This document shows, piece after piece, positions 23,713 through 32,274 of a stretch of 64,000 bases of DNA. Position numbers and translations under genes: made by a program. The notes beneath the pieces were generated by a model. It did no database searches, was not told where the DNA came from, and worked only from the letters and a program-made list of their open reading frames with translations. Positions within the stretch are counted from its first letter, which is position 1. Every line of letters starts with the position of its first letter. The stretch comes from Saccharibacillus sacchari DSM 19268 (lineage in GTDB: Bacteria > Bacillota > Bacilli > Paenibacillales > Paenibacillaceae), in NCBI RefSeq assembly GCF_000585395.1, contig NZ_KK073875.1:1701999-1765998 (forward strand), given 5' to 3'.

Positions 23713-25002
23713 ATGAGACGAATGGGAATATTGCGCTTAGTAGGCGCGGCTTTGGGCTCGGCGGCTTTGCTCGCCGCGCTTAGCGCCTGCTCGGGAGGCG
23801 CACAAGGCGAAGTGGCGGACGGCGGGATTTACTCCGCCGAGCGCCCCCGTCCCGCCGATTCGGGCGGGACGGCGGCCGCGGAATCTTCGCGGCCGGAAGC
23901 CGACCCGGCGCAGACTGCCGGGTCCGGGGCGGACGAGCAGTCGCGTCCGCCGGAACAGAGCGACGGCGGCGAGGCCGAGCCGTCGGAGCGCGGCCGACCG
24001 GACGAGTCGGACGCGGAGCCGGGAACCGGCGCGGGGTTGGCCGACGAGCAAAGTCGGCCGGAAGGCGAAGCCGCGGAGAGCGCCGACGAAGTGGCGCGCG
24101 AGGATGCAAGCGATCCCGCCGAGCGGAGCGCGGCGGGGAGTGCCGCGGACGAGCGGAGTCGGCCAAGCGATGCGGGCGACGCCGAGAGCGAAGCGACGGA
24201 TTCGAGCGAAGGCAGCTCCGCGAGTGAACAGAATCGGCCTGTCGACAAGAGCAACGACAAAACTCCGCAAAACAAGGATCAATCGGTCAACAAAGAAAAT
24301 CAGCGGCCAAGCGATTCCGGTACCCGCACTACCGAGAATCCATCCACTGACGAGCAGCAACCTGCCAATCAGGAGCAGCAAAGACCCGAGGATAAAAGTT
24401 CGAACGATTCGAGCAACAAATCCGCGCAGGACAAAGCCAAAGAACCTCAAACGGATGAGAAAAACCGTCCTGTTCAAGCACCGAAATGGAACGGCCCGGA
24501 TCAATCGTCCGAGCAATCCCGAACAGACGGTTCCTTTTCCGGCAGCGGACATTATCTGGTTACCGAACATTTGCGACCGGGGTTGTATCGCTCGATCGGC
24601 AACATCGAATATTGGGAACGAACCTCCGGCAAATCGGGCACGGAGAAGGACCGGATCGTCCGAGCGGAACCTGTAGGACCTGCCGTTGCGGAAATCAAGT
24701 CTTCGGACGTTGGCTTCATTTCCAAAGGATCAGGAACCTGGAAACCCGTATCCGGAAAAACAGGCGCCTTCAAAACCGAATTCGGAGCCGGAACCTACAT
24801 CGTCGGCGTCGATATCGAACCGGGCCGTTATCGCTCACCGATCGGCGCCACGCGTTGGGAAACCTTATCCGGCTTCGGCGGCGAGAAGTCCGACCAACTA
24901 CGCGGCGCTTCTCCCGGAAAATCCGCTCCCGTAACCGTCGAAATCAAAGCAACAGACAGAGGCTTCACCTCAAGCGGCGCTTTATGGATGAAAGTAGAAT
25001 GA
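23713..25002 (+). CDS. Surface lipoprotein with disordered RP-motif linker and a repeated C-terminal domain
   Basis: 429 residues. The signal peptide ends at LSAC (lipobox). Residues ~30-270 are acidic, Ser/Glu/Asp/Ala-rich and punctuated by about a dozen RP dipeptides, mostly in (E/D)(Q/E/R)xRP, such as ADEQSRPP, ADERSRPS, SEQNRPV, NKENQRPS, DEKNRPV. The first half of the linker is very GC-rich, the second half uses Asn/Lys/Gln and less GC, so it grew in two phases. The last ~150 residues hold two copies of a small beta domain with the pattern GxY..x(I/L)(E/R)PG.YRS...WE..SG. and SSG..W. It is likely a wall-spanning tether displaying a ligand-binding head. GGAGGAACG precedes the ATG. Function unknown. 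Confidence 0.75.
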   Translation: MRRMGILRLVGAALGSAALLAALSACSGGAQGEVADGGIYSAERPRPADSGGTAAAESSRPEADPAQTAGSGADEQSRPPEQSDGGEAEPSERGRPDESDAEPGTGAGLADEQSRPEGEAAESADEVAREDASDPAERSAAGSAADERSRPSDAGDAESEATDSSEGSSASEQNRPVDKSNDKTPQNKDQSVNKENQRPSDSGTRTTENPSTDEQQPANQEQQRPEDKSSNDSSNKSAQDKAKEPQTDEKNRPVQAPKWNGPDQSSEQSRTDGSFSGSGHYLVTEHLRPGLYRSIGNIEYWERTSGKSGTEKDRIVRAEPVGPAVAEIKSSDVGFISKGSGTWKPVSGKTGAFKTEFGAGTYIVGVDIEPGRYRSPIGATRWETLSGFGGEKSDQLRGASPGKSAPVTVEIKATDRGFTSSGALWMKVE

Positions 25003-25009
25003 GTAACGC

Positions 25010-25063
25010 TTTAGGGAGTGCCTTCAAAACTGCCGCCATGAAGACTTGAAGACACTCCCTAAA
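25010..25063 (+). terminator. Hairpin after the lipoprotein gene
   Basis: TTTAGGGAGTG (25010-25020) and CTTCAA pair with TTGAAG and CACTCCCTAAA (25053-25063). There is no long T-run, so it may be a weak terminator or a stabilising 3' hairpin. Confidence 0.55.
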
Positions 25064-25065
25064 TT

Positions 25066-25254
25066 CAAATACCTGCAAATCTACAGTTATTTCATCTGAT
25101 CGATAGCCAACGACTGAAATAAATACATATCTACAGTTATTTGACGATTGAATCTTGATGCAAAGTAAAAACCAAACGAATAACTGTATATTTGTCGTTA
25201 TTTATTCTGGAATCGTCGATATCAGAAGATTAGATGGATATTTGCAGGTATTTG
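25066..25254. repeat. 189 bp imperfect inverted repeat with CAAATACCTGCAAAT ends
   Basis: Perfect 15 bp terminal inverted repeats (25066-25080 and 25240-25254). The arms continue as an imperfect match to an inner perfect pair TACAGTTATT/AATAACTGTA (25132-25141 and 25179-25188). ATCTACAGTTATTT also occurs twice as a direct repeat 50 nt apart. AT-rich, non-coding, MITE-like. Confidence 0.75.
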
Positions 25255-25473
25255 AATAGAATGAGATTCAGCCGCCATTCTATTCCCTACTCGACGCACA
25301 CCGCAGGCGTGACGGAGCACGTCAAGGGAAAGTGACGAAGCCAGCGGCGAATACTTGCACGTTTCAAGCAGGTATTCAGCGATGCTGAAATCGTAAAAGC
25401 TTTAGGTACGATTCCAATATCGCGCGGAAAGGCAGCAAAAGATGTCCGGCGATATTTCTGAGCTTTTAAAACG

Positions 25474-25620
25474 TTAACGGAACGAGGTGGCGCTTAAAAC
25501 GGTTATTGAGCAGATTTGGATTTTTAACGGAACGACACGCCGTTAGCGGGAAAAACCGGGCTGAAATCCTCGTTTTTTCGCCTTTTTTTCTCGCTAAGCA
25601 TCCCCTCGTTCCGTTAAAAA
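25474..25620. repeat. Structured intergenic repeat, copy C
   Basis: Forward units TTAACGGAACGAGG...CGCTTA (25474) and TTTTAACGGAACG...CGTTAGCG (25522), then a reverse unit CGCTAAGCATCCCCTCGTTCCGTTAAA (25592-25618). The spacing (50 and ~68 nt) follows copies A and B. ATCCGTTA inside the adjacent terminator at 25659-25666 may be the remnant of the fourth unit. It uses AACGGAACG where A and B use AACGGATCG. Confidence 0.75.
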
Positions 25621-25633
25621 ATTTTCGCAACCT

Positions 25634-25674
25634 AAAAAGGCGTTGTAACGGCTATACGATCCGTTACAACGCCT
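25634..25674 (-). terminator. Terminator of the seven-gene AAA/VWA operon
   Basis: AGGCGTTGTAACGG (25638-25651) pairs perfectly with CCGTTACAACGCCT (25661-25674); on the minus strand a T-run follows. Confidence 0.9.
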
Positions 25675-25794
25675 AAAGTCGGTGAAGTCGAAAAATAGAC
25701 TGCGCGATCCTGTTGCCGAACGATTCGCTGGCCCCTATGCAAATGCGACGCCGCGCGTAAGAGAGCTTTCAAACCAACGCGCGGCTGTTTCCAC

Positions 25795-26178
25795 TCAAAC
25801 GTCCGCGTCCTCTTCCGCAGAAGCAGCTTCGACTGCCTCGTCCGCACCCGGGGATTCGCCCGATCCGCCAACGCCTTGTCTAGCCAACTCTGCATAACTG
25901 CATAGACGAAAAAATAAGCCGGCGAACTTCGACGTTTCTGCATGTTCTACATCAGAAGTGGCAAGTCGACTCTGTTCCCCGGATCGCCCCAGCTTACGCA
26001 GCAAATCCTCTAACAGCTCCATACCTAATTTTTGTGCTTCATCCGCTAACGCTTCCAGTCGTTTGGCATCTTCCAAAGCAAACTGACTTCCTCCGCGCAG
26101 CAGCAGATCCTCTGTCCAATCTTCCACTCGGCTGAGCAGACGATTTAATTCGATTCCCCCTGCGTTCTTCCCGTTCAT
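25795..26178 (-). CDS. Small helical protein, last gene of the AAA/VWA operon
   Basis: 127 residues. The first ~90 residues are amphipathic helices (LSRVEDWTEDLLLRGG, ALADEAQKLGMELLEDLLRKL), and the last ~25 are an acidic Gly/Glu/Ala tail. It follows the SWIM gene after 26 nt and precedes the operon terminator. No family recognised. It may be a small adaptor for the SWIM protein; that is a guess from position. Confidence 0.65.
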   Translation of the reverse strand: MNGKNAGGIELNRLLSRVEDWTEDLLLRGGSQFALEDAKRLEALADEAQKLGMELLEDLLRKLGRSGEQSRLATSDVEHAETSKFAGLFFRLCSYAELARQGVGGSGESPGADEAVEAASAEEDADV

Positions 26179-26204
26179 GCGCTATTCCTCCGTTTTGAAC
26201 AACC

Positions 26205-28007
26205 CTATCCGTCCAGCTTCAGATTCAACAGTCGATTGCCTTGAAGGAAACTGATCGGATACACGCCTTCTTCACTGATCGACGCAAAGATATAGAACTC
26301 ATCTTCGCTCGGCAGTCCTCGGCCCGATTCCAAGCGAGTGATCGCCGCACTCCAATCCGAGTGATACGGCAACACCAGCTCTAATCGTTCGCCGTCCGGA
26401 TCTCTAACCGTAAACTTAAGAGCTTGCGAGGCGCGATCGTAGACCGAACCTTCGATCCCTGCCGCTCTCAGCAGCTTGAAGCGCCGCGGAAGCCCACCGA
26501 ACAAGCCCACTTGAACAGGCTCCGATGCCAGCTCCGCAAAAGAAGATACCCGTAGTTTCCCAAAGTCGAACGACTCCACCGCAGGCCGTTCCGGCAGCGT
26601 CAGTACAGGTGAACCTCCGGAGGATAAACGCCCTTCGCTGCTCACTTTGACGGCGCGGAAGGACAGCATGGAGCTGCTGGCCTCTTTCATCAACAGATCC
26701 GGCTTCCACGGGGAACGCTCGCGATAATATCGAGAGAAGTCGAACTCGGCCCCCTCGTAATAAGCAGGCCGGGCCTGACTATAGGTATACATCCCGCCGT
26801 CTTCGCCGCAGTAGAAATAATACGTAATCCCTCGGTATCCCGAACGCGTCTCCCACGGCTCGGCTCCCAGCGCATAAAGGTCAAGCCTTGGCACCGTATA
26901 GTATTTGCCCCGGAAGCGTCCGGCTAATTGCGCGCGGCGAGCCGGGCCGATCTCGCGCTCGAGCGCATCCAGCATCAGGCTCACGCGAGACAGGCGGCTC
27001 AACAGCACACGTGCCGAGAACCGAACATGACGCGCAAAAAACAGCTCCAGTTCGCCATGAATCCCGCGCGCTTCGCGCTCCAGATTCGGCAATCCGCTGC
27101 TGCGGGCCGCGATTGCGAGAAGCTCGAAACGATCGGCGAAGCTATACGGCAAACGCGCAAGGCCGTTACGCAGCAGCTCGCCGATGCTTTCGCGGAATTC
27201 GCCCAGCGTTTCCGGCGGAAATTCGGTCGGAGACAATTTTGCCGCTAAAGCGTCGCTATCGTTCAACCCTTTGCTTGCCCGGTAACGCAGCAGTGCTTCA
27301 AGCTTATACATCTCGCCGTCCGTACCCGAAACCGCGCATAAAGCACGATCAACCTCGGGTGTATCGGTAAAAGCAACCTCCACGCCGGAACGCTTCATCT
27401 GCATGACCAGCAACGAGCCTTCGCGTACCTCCAGTTCTTCCACATATCGCAACCGAAACGCGGCCTCTTCCACTCTCGAAGTTGAAAAAGGCGCGACTAG
27501 CTCGCCAATCTCCCGTTCCGTCAGCCAACTGAAATCCAGGATCGGCGGCTCCGATTCTGAGAATCTTCCTGACGCAGCCGCAGCATCCGACCCGAGCGTT
27601 TCCGATCTTTTTTCGCCCCCGGAATCTGCTGGCGCTCCATCATCGTTAGCCAGACTGTATTCCTCAGGCTTCGCGCCAGCTTCTTGCTCGTTCTCCGAGA
27701 CCCCTCCATCCTGACTATCCGCAAAGCGCGGATAATCCAAAATCCCGATTAGCACATGCTTGCAGATTTTATCCGATGGACAACTGCAAACAAACGAATC
27801 GATGGAATCGGTCAGTTTGCAAATCGTGTCGTCGCTTAGCGTACAAATCACTTCGTTTTCGCTAAAATCATAATGAACCGTAACGCCTTTTTCCATATCT
27901 TTAAGCGCTCTGTTGTACAATCCCTTATTGGCATAACGGATCAAATAATCTTCTGTACCGAGTGCAACCAGTCTTGCAAACCTCTCCTGCATATCGCTTC
28001 CGCTCAT
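26205..28007 (-). CDS. SWIM zinc-finger protein (YehQ-like)
   Basis: 600 residues. The SWIM motif C-x-C-x5-C-x-H is present at Cys74, Cys76, Cys82 and His84 (VCSCPSDKICKH), preceded by the usual beta hairpin VHYDFSENEVICTLSD. SWIM domains bind zinc and contact DNA or protein partners. The remaining 500 residues are largely helical with an acidic, poorly ordered stretch at about 100-150 and a beta-rich C-terminus. GGAGGTGA precedes the ATG. E. coli YehQ is a SWIM protein in an equivalent gene set. Molecular role unknown. Confidence 0.82.
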   Translation of the reverse strand: MSGSDMQERFARLVALGTEDYLIRYANKGLYNRALKDMEKGVTVHYDFSENEVICTLSDDTICKLTDSIDSFVCSCPSDKICKHVLIGILDYPRFADSQDGGVSENEQEAGAKPEEYSLANDDGAPADSGGEKRSETLGSDAAAASGRFSESEPPILDFSWLTEREIGELVAPFSTSRVEEAAFRLRYVEELEVREGSLLVMQMKRSGVEVAFTDTPEVDRALCAVSGTDGEMYKLEALLRYRASKGLNDSDALAAKLSPTEFPPETLGEFRESIGELLRNGLARLPYSFADRFELLAIAARSSGLPNLEREARGIHGELELFFARHVRFSARVLLSRLSRVSLMLDALEREIGPARRAQLAGRFRGKYYTVPRLDLYALGAEPWETRSGYRGITYYFYCGEDGGMYTYSQARPAYYEGAEFDFSRYYRERSPWKPDLLMKEASSSMLSFRAVKVSSEGRLSSGGSPVLTLPERPAVESFDFGKLRVSSFAELASEPVQVGLFGGLPRRFKLLRAAGIEGSVYDRASQALKFTVRDPDGERLELVLPYHSDWSAAITRLESGRGLPSEDEFYIFASISEEGVYPISFLQGNRLLNLKLDG

Positions 28008-28063
28008 TCGAATTCACCTCCGCTCTTGCGTCTGATTGCGAGTGTCCGAACGCTGCTAAGTAT

Positions 28064-28669
28064 CTATTCCGCTTCGTCCACATAGTTCTCCAGATACGCC
28101 GCTAGCGCCGCATCGTCCCGAAGCTCAAGATGCACGCCCCAGCTCCAATCGGCCAACGCAAGCGTTGCTAGGCCAGCCAGCGTGCGCAGAAGTTTGAGGC
28201 TCCATTCATACCGATCGCGATCCTCGAATTCCAGCGTCAGCCAGGCTTTATATAAGATTCCGTCCTTATGCTCGCAAAAAAGTACGGTCTCCTCATTCGG
28301 TCCAAAAGCCCGGATCTGAGGACATTCCACGCGGTACGAAGAACCATAGCCCGTCGATACGACATCGTACGGCTGAGCGAACGATGACACTGCCGCCTCA
28401 ATGTCCGCAATGCGAATGCCAAGTTCGGTCAGACCGTCCGTGTCGCTTTTTCGCACATAAACATCGGTATACCCGGCTTCCGTACGATGCTCTTCCGAAA
28501 AGGTGGCGATGTGCCCCATCTCTTCTTCCACTTCGTTCTGCTGTCCTAACAGAACCAGCTCCAACATGCAGTAATCGTCCTCATGGAAAAACAACTTTCT
28601 TACGTCGGAATCCGCAGAAAGGGAGGCTTGCGCCGCTCCTTTCTCCGAATCGCGTTCATGACTTGTCAT
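28064..28669 (-). CDS. Hypothetical protein of the AAA/VWA operon
   Basis: 201 residues, acidic alpha/beta, no signal peptide. Recognisable elements are only its own: KLFFHEDDYCMLELV, a GYTDVYVRKS strand and a LATLALADWSWGVHLEL segment near the end. It has the size and composition of a cytosolic partner or immunity-type protein, but I match it to no family. It lies between DUF4132 and SWIM genes (gaps of about 45 and 56 nt). Confidence 0.65.
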   Translation of the reverse strand: MTSHERDSEKGAAQASLSADSDVRKLFFHEDDYCMLELVLLGQQNEVEEEMGHIATFSEEHRTEAGYTDVYVRKSDTDGLTELGIRIADIEAAVSSFAQPYDVVSTGYGSSYRVECPQIRAFGPNEETVLFCEHKDGILYKAWLTLEFEDRDRYEWSLKLLRTLAGLATLALADWSWGVHLELRDDAALAAYLENYVDEAE

Positions 28670-28714
28670 GCTTGCAGCCTGCCTTTCTTCTGCTCTTTCC
28701 GCCCAGCGCCGGGC

Positions 28715-31700
28715 TTACTGCCCGGTTGCACGCAGAATATCGTAGACGGTCTCGCTGAATACGCGGTTCGGTACATTTTTCATCGGATGACCGCTTGCGG
28801 AGGTGTAGTAATAGTCGTCGCCTTTGTTGTTGAAAAACTCAAGCTCTTCAAGCGAGACGTCCTCCATGCCTTCGTAGTATGCGATGCTCGTACCGCTGAA
28901 GGTCAGGCGCGCCATCAGTTTGCCGTATGACTTGAACAATTCGTTGTAGAATCCGCCGTCCATTGCCCGTCCTTTGACCCAACCGTATTTCTCCAGCGCT
29001 TTCGGGAAGCCTGTCGGCGAATATTCGCCTTCCGGCAGACGGCTGTAGGTGCGGCGCTCCAAATCATCTTCTTCAGGCAAATACACCGGGCGATTCAACT
29101 GGATAAACGGCTGCACGATCTCGTAGTCTTCCAACTGCGTTTTCCAAGCGCTCAGCGTCTCGGCGTCGAGTTCCAGCGGATGCACCAGACCGATCTTCGC
29201 CGTCTCGGCCAGTTCATATTCGTCTTCGTCTACCGTATTGAATGTGCCGTCTTCCATATAGCGGAACGTGTCTACGACCGTCGTTTCTTCGCTGCCGATT
29301 GTGTAGACGCCCCAGATCAGACCGACCGCGAAGCGGCGCATCACTACATTGTTTACGAATAGATCCGTCCACTCCGACGCGGTCCACAAACGCTGCTTGG
29401 AGAGAGACTCTTCCAGACGCTGCGCCTGAATGCCGACCATCGTTTTGAGATCCTTTTTGAGCTGGGTAAAACGGGATTTGGATTTCGCGGCAAGTTCCGC
29501 ATCGTCTTTTTGTCCCGGTGCAGGCAGGCTTTTCACGGCTTTGCCCGTCTCGTCGTTCACGGCGGACAATTGAAGATCGGCGCTGACTTTGACCGTGAAG
29601 GAACGCTCTCCGTAACTCAGCACTAATTCTCCTTTTTCATCAAAGCCAAGCGTCGTGATCAGTCGGTCGGCAAGTTGGTCTTTGGTCAGACCCTGATTCT
29701 CGGCCGCTAGTTGCAGTGCTTCTTCGGCCGCCCCCTTGACTTGGCGGTTCTTGATCGAGCGTCCCAATCGGTCGATCGTCATCAGCGCCGCCGCATCGTT
29801 CATGAACGCCAGCGCGCGGACGGCATCGGCCGCTATCGCGCCTCGGCTGCTTTCCGCCCAATCCTTGATCTGACGGCCGAGCAAGTCCACCACGTCACGG
29901 CCGCCAAAACGAGCCGCAAGCGGCAGTACCCACTTTTCTTTGGCAGGCGCTTGAGCGTCGATCCAAATACGCAGAACCTCGGTCGTGAACGCGGCAAGCG
30001 ACGCCGTATCCGCATATTCCGCAACCTCGTCCAGACGCGGGTTCGGCTCGGACGCAAAATCAACGGATTCCGTCAGCACGTAAGATTTGATTCCGTCAGC
30101 CAGCTTATGTCCGTCGTTGCCGTGAAGCTCAGGCAACTGATCGAGCGACAACCAAGATAGACGAGCCAGCTTTTTGGCGTCCGCGTGTTCAGCCAACGCA
30201 GCATGCGCATATTCGGCGGGCTTGCCCAGCGTATCGGACAACGCTTGCAAACGAGCTTTCAACGCCGCGGACTTTTCTTTTTTCAGCAATTGCTCGTAAG
30301 CTTCGCCTTCGCCCACAATCCCGCGCAGCAGATCGATCACGACTTCGCGCACGCTCGCTTTTTTCTCCGCCAGATACAGCTTTACATACAAATCTTTGTC
30401 CGGGCGGCGAATCAGTTCGGCACGGGCAATCTCGCGGGAACGTTTGGACGAATCGCCCAGTCCCATGCGAAGCGCTTGAATCAGCAGCTCCTCGTTCTCT
30501 TCTTCGCTGACCGACAGAGCCGTCTCCAGGACCGTCTGCCGCACTTCGCCTTGCAGATCATTATAGAAGTCCAGACTGGCGGGCAGTCGGTGCCGGATGA
30601 TGCTCCGCAGCTCTTCCTCCGGAACCCGGGCATAATAATACTGGTTCAGTCCGTTCAGCAGCAGCAAACGAAGCAGCAGGCGTTCGCCGTCGACATCCGG
30701 ATCTGCCTCGACCCGCGCCAGCAGCTTCTCGCCGTTGAAGACCGGAGACTGATACAGATACGACAGGAACGACGCTGTCCCGATCTCGGGATGTCCGGCA
30801 ACCTTGACGAATTTGGCGTACAACTCCGAGTCTTCGGACAGGAAGGTTACGGCGATCAGCAGATTGCGACGGCGAGTGTCGTTGCCCCTGACGTCGTCCC
30901 AATCCCGGGAGGGTTTGTGCTTGGCATACGTTTCGAGCGACAGCTCCCCCGCCAAATATTTCGCCAGGCTATGACCGAGAATATTGCCGTGAAGCTTGTC
31001 GGACAGCGCTTCGAGCACCAGCTTCTCGATGCCGCCTTCGCTCTCCGGTGCGCATCCTTCGTCCAGCAGCACGCGGTACACGTAAGCTTTGAGCATCGGA
31101 CGGCGCAAGATGGAAAAGAGATATTGGGCACGCTTGGTGTCTTTGACCAGCTCGGCCCGCAGCATATTCCAGGCTGGCATATAGCTGTCGATCTCCCGTG
31201 CCAGCGTAGCAATCAAGGCAAACGGTTCATCGGTACGAACGACGCCGTCCAGTACGAGATCGGGGTCCTTGCCCGTATTTTCCATCAACAACAGCTCGGC
31301 ACGCATCTCCAGCGGCAGAATCTCATGCACGTCGCGCACCAGATCAAGCACCGCCAAATCAAGCTCCGATGACGATTTCAGCAGCCCTTCTTTGCCGCCG
31401 TTAAGCAGCAGTATGTAATAAAAGGCCATGCGTAGCTGCGTCAATACGGCATTTTGCTGCTCCCGGCGAAGCTGCTCGTTCGGATCGAGCGTCGAATCCG
31501 GGAATAGACGGGCCCTCAGCGCGGAGCGTCTGGCTTCCACAAACTCAGGCGCAAGATCAAGCTGCGTCAGCGTGTCTTTGAGCGGAAGTTGGCGGATCGC
31601 CAAAGGTTCAATCGCCTTGAGCAGATATTTGCGCAGACGTTCGGCATCCCCGGCAAGCAATGCCTGGATCGAATGCGGCAGCTTCAGGATCATTTCATCC

Positions 31701-32251
31701 GCAAATGCCGAGTCGATCTGCGCATACAGCTTCAACAGCACCAGCGTATCCGCACTCGTCTCCAGCGGCGACACGGATTTGCCGTTCTGTTGCATGGAGC
31801 TGATTCGGGAACGGAACATTTTCTCGATATGCTCGGCGCCCACGTGCATATACATCAAGCGAAGACGTTGAAGCGACTTTTCCATCCGTTCTTCCACATC
31901 GTGGATTTGGCGCGCGCCCAAGTTGATGCCGACCAGCAGTTCATCCGTACAAGCCCGGTACAGCGCGCTTTCCTGATACCCGTATCCGCCGTTGCCCATC
32001 GTCCGGAGCAGCACGGCCGCAGCCCGGAAAAAGACTTCTCCCTTTTCGCTCCGACCCAGCTTTTCCAGCGCGTCGATCGTCCGATACAGATACCGATTGG
32101 AGCCTGTGAGCATGTCCGGAAACTCTTCCGACGCCCCCGTCACATAATCGATGATCGAATCTTTGCGATCTACCGCGAGCGAATAATCGTCCGAGCAAGC
32201 TTTAGCGAATTTCTCGATCAAAGGATCAACCGTATGGTTTTGCAAACTCAT
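28715..32251 (-). CDS. DUF4132 giant protein (YehI/MolR-like)
   Basis: 1178 residues, the largest protein in the window. The long middle is built from helical repeats of HEAT type (for example AIAADAVRALAFMNDAAALMTI and KGAAEEALQLAAE), and the last ~250 residues form the DUF4132 domain: DLKTMVGIQAQRLEESL, RLWTASEWTDLFVNNVVMRR and YGWVKGRAMDGGFYNELFKS. E. coli has such proteins (YehI, MolR) with an old, unproved link to molybdate. AGGAGG precedes the ATG. It is likely the scaffold or target-recognition component of the AAA/VWA machine encoded by the same operon. Confidence 0.85.
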   Translation of the reverse strand: MSLQNHTVDPLIEKFAKACSDDYSLAVDRKDSIIDYVTGASEEFPDMLTGSNRYLYRTIDALEKLGRSEKGEVFFRAAAVLLRTMGNGGYGYQESALYRACTDELLVGINLGARQIHDVEERMEKSLQRLRLMYMHVGAEHIEKMFRSRISSMQQNGKSVSPLETSADTLVLLKLYAQIDSAFADEMILKLPHSIQALLAGDAERLRKYLLKAIEPLAIRQLPLKDTLTQLDLAPEFVEARRSALRARLFPDSTLDPNEQLRREQQNAVLTQLRMAFYYILLLNGGKEGLLKSSSELDLAVLDLVRDVHEILPLEMRAELLLMENTGKDPDLVLDGVVRTDEPFALIATLAREIDSYMPAWNMLRAELVKDTKRAQYLFSILRRPMLKAYVYRVLLDEGCAPESEGGIEKLVLEALSDKLHGNILGHSLAKYLAGELSLETYAKHKPSRDWDDVRGNDTRRRNLLIAVTFLSEDSELYAKFVKVAGHPEIGTASFLSYLYQSPVFNGEKLLARVEADPDVDGERLLLRLLLLNGLNQYYYARVPEEELRSIIRHRLPASLDFYNDLQGEVRQTVLETALSVSEEENEELLIQALRMGLGDSSKRSREIARAELIRRPDKDLYVKLYLAEKKASVREVVIDLLRGIVGEGEAYEQLLKKEKSAALKARLQALSDTLGKPAEYAHAALAEHADAKKLARLSWLSLDQLPELHGNDGHKLADGIKSYVLTESVDFASEPNPRLDEVAEYADTASLAAFTTEVLRIWIDAQAPAKEKWVLPLAARFGGRDVVDLLGRQIKDWAESSRGAIAADAVRALAFMNDAAALMTIDRLGRSIKNRQVKGAAEEALQLAAENQGLTKDQLADRLITTLGFDEKGELVLSYGERSFTVKVSADLQLSAVNDETGKAVKSLPAPGQKDDAELAAKSKSRFTQLKKDLKTMVGIQAQRLEESLSKQRLWTASEWTDLFVNNVVMRRFAVGLIWGVYTIGSEETTVVDTFRYMEDGTFNTVDEDEYELAETAKIGLVHPLELDAETLSAWKTQLEDYEIVQPFIQLNRPVYLPEEDDLERRTYSRLPEGEYSPTGFPKALEKYGWVKGRAMDGGFYNELFKSYGKLMARLTFSGTSIAYYEGMEDVSLEELEFFNNKGDDYYYTSASGHPMKNVPNRVFSETVYDILRATGQ

Positions 32252-32274
32252 GAGTAAGCCTCCTAAAATAGAAT

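Noticed and set aside
30185-31372. 395-codon plus-strand frame inside the DUF4132 gene
   Set aside because: Antisense to a conserved protein, low-complexity Gln/Phe/Arg composition and no start site. Shadow.
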